Shown here: in pieces, positions 60,405 through 64,000 of the stretch
Layout: every line of letters starts with the position of its first letter
Numbering within the stretch: position 1 is the stretch's first letter
Assembly: GCF_000981805.1 (NCBI RefSeq)
Contig: NZ_CP011132.1
Location: 3,906,001-3,970,000, forward strand
Direction: 5' to 3'
Source of the DNA: Citrobacter amalonaticus Y19
GTDB lineage: Bacteria > Pseudomonadota > Gammaproteobacteria > Enterobacterales > Enterobacteriaceae
Length of the DNA: 64,000 nucleotides
Translations under genes and position numbers: made by a program
The notes under the pieces: model-generated
Databases searched by the model: none
What the model was told of the DNA's origin: nothing
What the model saw: only the letters and a program-made list of their open reading frames with translations

Positions 60405-61622
60405 TTAACCGACAACCTTCGCAACAGCGTCAGCAAAACGCCGCATCCCTTCGTCGATATCCGCCTCTTCCACCACCAGCGATGGCGCAAAGCGCATCAC
60501 GTCCGGACCGGCATTCAACACCATTACGCCGGCATCCGCCGCCGCATAGAGGAAATCACGCGCGCGTCCTTTGTACTGCGGTTGCAACTCGGCGCCAATC
60601 AACAGGCCCATGCCGCGAATGTCGCTGAACACATGGTACTGCTCATCAATCTGTTGCAGATGTTGAACAAATTTCTGCCGTTTCGCCACCACGCCGCCCA
60701 GCACATCCGGGGTGTTGATGATGTCGAACGCCGCCTCCGCCACCGCACAGGCCAGCGGGTTACCGCCGTAGGTTGATCCATGAGAGCCGACGTGAAACGC
60801 TGAGGCGATCTCCTGAGTCGTTAATACCGCGCTCACCGGGAAACCGCCGCCCAGGGCTTTCGCACTGGTGAGAATATCCGGCGTCACGCCGTAGTGCATA
60901 TAAGCAAACAGGTCGCCGGTGCGCCCCATCCCGCATTGCACTTCATCAAACACCAACAGCGCCTGATGCTGATCGCAGAGGTCACGCAAACCTTGCAGGA
61001 ACGCCGGCGTCGCGGCCAGAACGCCGCCCTCGCCCTGCACCGGTTCAACCACGACCGCGCAGGTATGGTCGTCCATCACCGCTTTCACCGCGTGGAGATC
61101 GTTAAACGGAACGTGGATGATATCCGCCGGTTTTGGTCCAAAGCCATCGGAATACTTCGGCTGCCCCCCCACGGTAACGGTAAACAACGAGCGACCGTGG
61201 AACGCATTATGAAAGGCAATGATTTTAGTTTTAAACGGGCTATGGCGCACACAGGCATAATGACGCGCCAGCTTGAACGCCGTTTCGTTGGCTTCGGTCC
61301 CGGAGTTCATGAACAGCACGCGTTCGGCAAAAGTGGCGTCGATAATTTTTCGCCCCAGACGCAGTGCAGGTTCGTTGGTGAAAACGTTACTGGTATGCCA
61401 GAGCGTTTCGCCCTGGGTTTTCAGAGCCTCCACCAGCGCCGGATGGCAATGTCCCAGCGCAGTCACCGCAATCCCGCCCGCGAAATCAACGTAATCCTTG
61501 CCCTGCTGATCCCAGACCCGGCTGCCTTTTCCTTTTACCGGAATAAACTCCGCCGGTGCATAAATTGGCAGAATGACTTCATCGAAAGTTGCCCGGGTTA
61601 CTGCATTTTGTTCAGTTGCCAT
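60405..61622 (-). CDS. argD: Acetylornithine/succinyl-diaminopimelate aminotransferase
   Basis: ArgD transaminates N-acetylglutamate semialdehyde in arginine synthesis and N-succinyl-2-amino-6-ketopimelate in lysine synthesis. The 405-residue class-III aminotransferase has the cofactor loop NSGTEANE (107-114), DEVQCGMGRTG (226-236) and the PLP lysine Lys255 in LTSAKALGGG. Two ARG boxes 21 bp apart lie just upstream, so ArgR repression by arginine is expected. Confidence 0.97.
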   Translation of the reverse strand: MATEQNAVTRATFDEVILPIYAPAEFIPVKGKGSRVWDQQGKDYVDFAGGIAVTALGHCHPALVEALKTQGETLWHTSNVFTNEPALRLGRKIIDATFAERVLFMNSGTEANETAFKLARHYACVRHSPFKTKIIAFHNAFHGRSLFTVTVGGQPKYSDGFGPKPADIIHVPFNDLHAVKAVMDDHTCAVVVEPVQGEGGVLAATPAFLQGLRDLCDQHQALLVFDEVQCGMGRTGDLFAYMHYGVTPDILTSAKALGGGFPVSAVLTTQEIASAFHVGSHGSTYGGNPLACAVAEAAFDIINTPDVLGGVVAKRQKFVQHLQQIDEQYHVFSDIRGMGLLIGAELQPQYKGRARDFLYAAADAGVMVLNAGPDVMRFAPSLVVEEADIDEGMRRFADAVAKVVG

Positions 61623-61652
61623 CTCATGACCATCCAGTTATGCATAAATGAA

Positions 61653-61691
61653 TGTGAAAATATAATCACAAAATATGCATAAAAAATCATA
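61653..61691 (-). promoter_or_regulatory. Two ARG boxes upstream of argD
   Basis: TGAAA-ATAT-AATCA (61655-61668) and TGCAT-AAAA-AATCA (61676-61689) each match 8 of the 10 fixed bases of the ArgR half-sites TGAAT-N4-ATTCA. Their starts are exactly 21 bp apart, which is the normal spacing of paired ARG boxes. Confidence 0.8.
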
Positions 61692-61707
61692 AGATAGCAA
61701 CCACAAA

Positions 61708-62271
61708 TCACCGACTGAGGAAATTTGCCAGCAGCTGATGGCCCTGTTCGCTGAGAATACTTTCCGGATGAAACTGCACGCCCTCCAGATCCCACGTTGT
61801 ATGGCGGATCCCCATGATCTCCTGCGTTTCGCTCCAGGCGGTCACCTCAAAGCAGTCGGGAAGCGTGGCGGGATCGATAAGAAGCGAATGATAACGGGTG
61901 ACGGTAAGGGGGTTAGTTAATCCCTGAAACACGCCCTGTCCCGTGTGGCGGATGGGTGACGTTTTTCCGTGCATCACTTTAGCGGCACGCACGATGGTTG
62001 CGCCAAATGCCTGCGCCATCGCCTGATGCCCCAGACAAACCCCCAGTATCGGCAAACGCCCGGCGTAATGGCGAATCACATCCAGCGAAATTCCGGCATC
62101 ATCCGGGGTGCAGGGACCGGGCGAAATGACGATTTTTTGCGGCTTCAGCGCATCGATCTGCGACAGCGTCAATTCATCATTGCGCTTAACCTGCACGTCA
62201 GCGCCCAGCTCGCAAAAATACTGGTAGAGGTTCCAGGTGAAAGAATCGTAGTTGTCGATAAGCAGGATCAT
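61708..62271 (-). CDS. pabA: PabA, glutamine amidotransferase subunit of aminodeoxychorismate synthase
   Basis: PabA releases ammonia from glutamine for PabB to make 4-amino-4-deoxychorismate, the precursor of p-aminobenzoate and folate. The 187-residue class-I amidotransferase has the triad Cys79 (GVCLGHQ), His168 and Glu170 (FHPES). It lies 31 nt after fic. Confidence 0.97.
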   Translation of the reverse strand: MILLIDNYDSFTWNLYQYFCELGADVQVKRNDELTLSQIDALKPQKIVISPGPCTPDDAGISLDVIRHYAGRLPILGVCLGHQAMAQAFGATIVRAAKVMHGKTSPIRHTGQGVFQGLTNPLTVTRYHSLLIDPATLPDCFEVTAWSETQEIMGIRHTTWDLEGVQFHPESILSEQGHQLLANFLSR

Positions 62272-62302
62272 GGCGGCTCCGGTCCAGGAAAACCGCGCTA
62301 TT

Positions 62303-62905
62303 CTACTCAGTTTCCTCGGCTTCGCTTACCCCTTTACGAAATATCGCCTGTAATGCGCTAAGGTCGCCCATCGCCCCTTCCTGATTCGCCCGATTCCACT
62401 CCGCCACCGGAACATCCCTCCAGCGAAGAAGATAACCGGCATGAACAGCCAGTTGTTCAAAGAAAATCCGCTGCGCCATGCCGCTGCCAAGACGAAACGG
62501 ATGCAGAACGTTGATCTCACAGTAATAATGCGCAAGGCGATTGACGAATTTCTCTTTCGGCAGCCCTATCAGATAGCCTTCTTCTTCCAGATCCTGCATC
62601 AGGGCATTGCCCTCTTTTTCGATGTAAGCGAAGTGGCAGAAGCGGGTATCCCCCTGGTAGATATCCACTTCACGCAGGTGACCTGCCCAGTCAAAAACGT
62701 CCTGGTAAAGCTGACGATGGATAGCACACAGGTGAGGCAAGCCGCGCTTCGACGGCCCCAGTTCGATGGTCGCCGCACGCAGCGCGGTGAGTTCGTACGC
62801 GGCCTGCTCCAGACGCTCAACCTGGTGGATCCCCAGACGGTTACGCATCACGTTCAGTCCGGGGTAGAGATACGGATCGCGGTCGTCGCCGATTTTAGCG
62901 CTCAT
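62303..62905 (-). CDS. fic: Fic, FIC-domain protein (toxin-like AMP-transferase family)
   Basis: FIC proteins usually transfer AMP to target proteins. The 200-residue protein has the FIC helix with HPFRLGSGMAQR at residues 135-146. The catalytic His135 is kept, but the canonical HPFx[D/E]GNGR is altered: Leu139, Ser141 and Met143 replace the acidic residue, Asn and Arg. E. coli Fic (EcFicT) shows the same type of degenerate motif (HPFRVGSGLAQR), so this is a family trait, not decay. yhfG, which ends 11 bp inside the start of fic, encodes the likely inhibitor. Confidence 0.93.
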   Translation of the reverse strand: MSAKIGDDRDPYLYPGLNVMRNRLGIHQVERLEQAAYELTALRAATIELGPSKRGLPHLCAIHRQLYQDVFDWAGHLREVDIYQGDTRFCHFAYIEKEGNALMQDLEEEGYLIGLPKEKFVNRLAHYYCEINVLHPFRLGSGMAQRIFFEQLAVHAGYLLRWRDVPVAEWNRANQEGAMGDLSALQAIFRKGVSEAEETE

Positions 62906-63062
62906 AGTGCCTCCGGAGTTCTTCCAGACGCGCCAGCGCCTCTGTGGCGTTAAGCGTGATTAGCGGCTGTTCGACGCCCTCAAGACGGCGACTGGCCTGA
63001 AAATTCACATTTCGCAGTTGTTCCCAGAGCCGGGATTTTTGCCTGTCGGTGAGTTTTTTCAC
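62895..63062 (-). CDS. yhfG: YhfG, putative antitoxin of Fic
   Basis: A 55-residue basic, helical protein. Ser24-x-x-x-Glu28-Gly29 (SRRLEG) matches the inhibitory motif [S/T]xxxE[G/N] with which class I FIC antitoxins place a glutamate in the ATP pocket. The longer open frame starts at 63152, but GTG at 63060-63062 with GGAGG upstream gives the usual N-terminus KKLTDRQKSRLW. It overlaps fic by 11 bp, typical of a coupled toxin-antitoxin pair. Confidence 0.88.
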   Translation of the reverse strand: MKKLTDRQKSRLWEQLRNVNFQASRRLEGVEQPLITLNATEALARLEELRRHYER

Positions 63063-63170
63063 ATTACGCCTCCCTGATTGTTCCGTGTTTGCCACAAGTA
63101 TAAGCAGCAAAACGCAGTTGCGCAGGGAGGATGAAACGACGCGGGCCTGCAATGCCCGCGCGGGAAAGGA

Positions 63171-63743
63171 TTACGGCAGAACTTTTGCGGAGAGGATAAC
63201 CACCGGTTTTGACGGCACATTCTGGTAAGGGCCAACATCATGGGTCGGAACCTGGGAGATCTTATCAGCCACGTCCATCCCTTTCACAACTTTACCAAAT
63301 ACGGCATAACCGAAGTCACGCTGGCCGTGATCGAGGAAGGCGTTATCCGCTACGTTGATAAAGAACTGGCTGGTCGCGCTGTCTTTATCAGCAGTACGCG
63401 CCATCGCGATGGTGCCGCGCGTGTTGCGCAGGCCGTTGTCGGCTTCGTTTTTAATCGGAGGATTGGGTTTCTTCTGCTGCATCTGCTCGGTGAAACCACC
63501 GCCCTGGACCATGAAGCCCGGGATCACGCGGTGAAACGTGGTGTTGTTATAGAAACCGCTGTTCACATAATCGACAAAGTTTTGCACTGAAACAGGCGCT
63601 TTCTGGCTATTCAGTTCCAGTTCAATATTACCTGCAGAGGTTGTCAGCAAAACGTGCGGATCCCCTTTTGCCGCCAACGCTGCGGGAGAGAGAGCAGAAA
63701 GGGCGAAAACAGCTGCAACAGCCGCCAGGGTCGATTTGAGCAT
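63171..63743 (-). CDS. ppiA: PpiA, periplasmic cyclophilin-type peptidyl-prolyl isomerase
   Basis: PpiA (cyclophilin A) isomerises prolyl bonds in periplasmic proteins. The 190-residue precursor has a signal peptide cleaved after about residue 24 (LSPAALA then AKGDP). The cyclophilin core contains FHRVIPGFMVQGGGF with the catalytic arginine, and SQFFINVADN. A perfect CRP site lies about 130 bp upstream. Confidence 0.97.
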   Translation of the reverse strand: MLKSTLAAVAAVFALSALSPAALAAKGDPHVLLTTSAGNIELELNSQKAPVSVQNFVDYVNSGFYNNTTFHRVIPGFMVQGGGFTEQMQQKKPNPPIKNEADNGLRNTRGTIAMARTADKDSATSQFFINVADNAFLDHGQRDFGYAVFGKVVKGMDVADKISQVPTHDVGPYQNVPSKPVVILSAKVLP

Positions 63744-63874
63744 GAGATTTCCTTTAGGAGAGCGGTAACAAAAACCAGTGGTTTGATTCTAAAGAGCCTT
63801 CAGGGACAAGGCCATCCCTTTACCTAATTTTACGTACCAGAAACATCTGTAACGTCGATGGGCTTACTCAATAT

Positions 63875-63890
63875 TGTGATTTTGATCACA
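63875..63890 (-). promoter_or_regulatory. CRP-binding site upstream of ppiA
   Basis: TGTGA-TTTTGA-TCACA is a perfect match to the CRP consensus TGTGA-N6-TCACA. It lies 132 bp before ppiA, in the gap toward a gene beyond the window (tsgA by synteny), and could serve either direction. The rest of 63744-64000 holds no gene that I can see. Confidence 0.88.
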
Positions 63891-64000
63891 TTGAAAGGTG
63901 CAACAAAGTCAGAAGTTGCCAATAAACATTTAAATGAATCACTAAAACGCCTAAAATCTGCCCGCTCATAGCGCTGTCAACGCGCTTTACTTCCATTTAC

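Noticed and set aside
62303..62905. Fic as a decayed pseudogene because of its altered HPFx[D/E]GNGR motif
   Set aside because: The frame is full length, the catalytic histidine remains and E. coli Fic carries the same kind of altered motif, so it is a family trait.

Overview
The window is a chromosomal segment of an enteric bacterium (Enterobacteriaceae). Gene order and protein sequences closely follow the Escherichia coli region from acrEF through rrnD and the ribosomal-protein superoperons to ppiA. An intact yhdW, a lone prepilin peptidase beside bfr with no gsp secretion cluster, and the short form of S7 point to a Citrobacter- or Salmonella-like member rather than E. coli K-12. The genus is inferred from memory of relatives and was not tested.

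Layout. 1-4.4 kb (+): acrE-acrF, an RND drug efflux pair. 4.6-9.4 kb (+): the lipoprotein gene yhdV, then the amino acid ABC transporter yhdWXYZ behind a clear sigma-54 promoter with two NtrC-like sites. 9.4-15.4 kb (-): a complete rRNA operon read as P1, P2, 16S, tRNA-Ile, tRNA-Ala, 23S, 5S, tRNA-Thr, 5S. 15.4-25.8 kb: yrdA (+); yrdB, aroE, tsaC, yrdD, smg, dprA (-); def, fmt, rsmB, trkA, mscL (+); arfA, zntR, yhdN (-).

25.8-39.7 kb (-) holds the alpha, spc and S10 operons, with rpoA, secY and 26 ribosomal proteins, including the short rpmJ and rpmD. 39.9-41.2 kb holds the orphan prepilin peptidase (+) and bfd-bfr (-). 41.2-47.6 kb (-) holds the str operon (rpsL, rpsG, fusA, tufA) preceded by yheO-tusDCB. 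47.9-55.8 kb holds fkpA, slyX, slyD, yheV, kefG-kefB, then yheS-yheT-yheU. 55.9-64 kb holds prkB, yhfA, crp, yhfK, argD, pabA, the yhfG-fic toxin-antitoxin-like pair and ppiA; the last 250 bases are the ppiA upstream region with a perfect CRP site.

The core of the window is the translation machinery: rRNA, tRNA, ribosomal proteins, elongation factors, initiator-tRNA formylation, N-terminal deformylation, t6A and 2-thiouridine tRNA modification, rRNA methylation and ribosome rescue. Around it sit regulators (crp, zntR, yheO), peptidyl-prolyl isomerases (fkpA, slyD, ppiA) and potassium/mechanosensitive channels (trkA, mscL, kefB).

I found no CRISPR array, prophage, insertion sequence or clearly undescribed multigene system. 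The signals most worth a second look are non-coding: an ERIC-like inverted repeat inside the 23S-5S spacer, a second large hairpin in the tRNA-Ile/tRNA-Ala spacer, a compensated base-pair difference between the two 5S genes, and the sigma-54/NtrC control region of yhdWXYZ.
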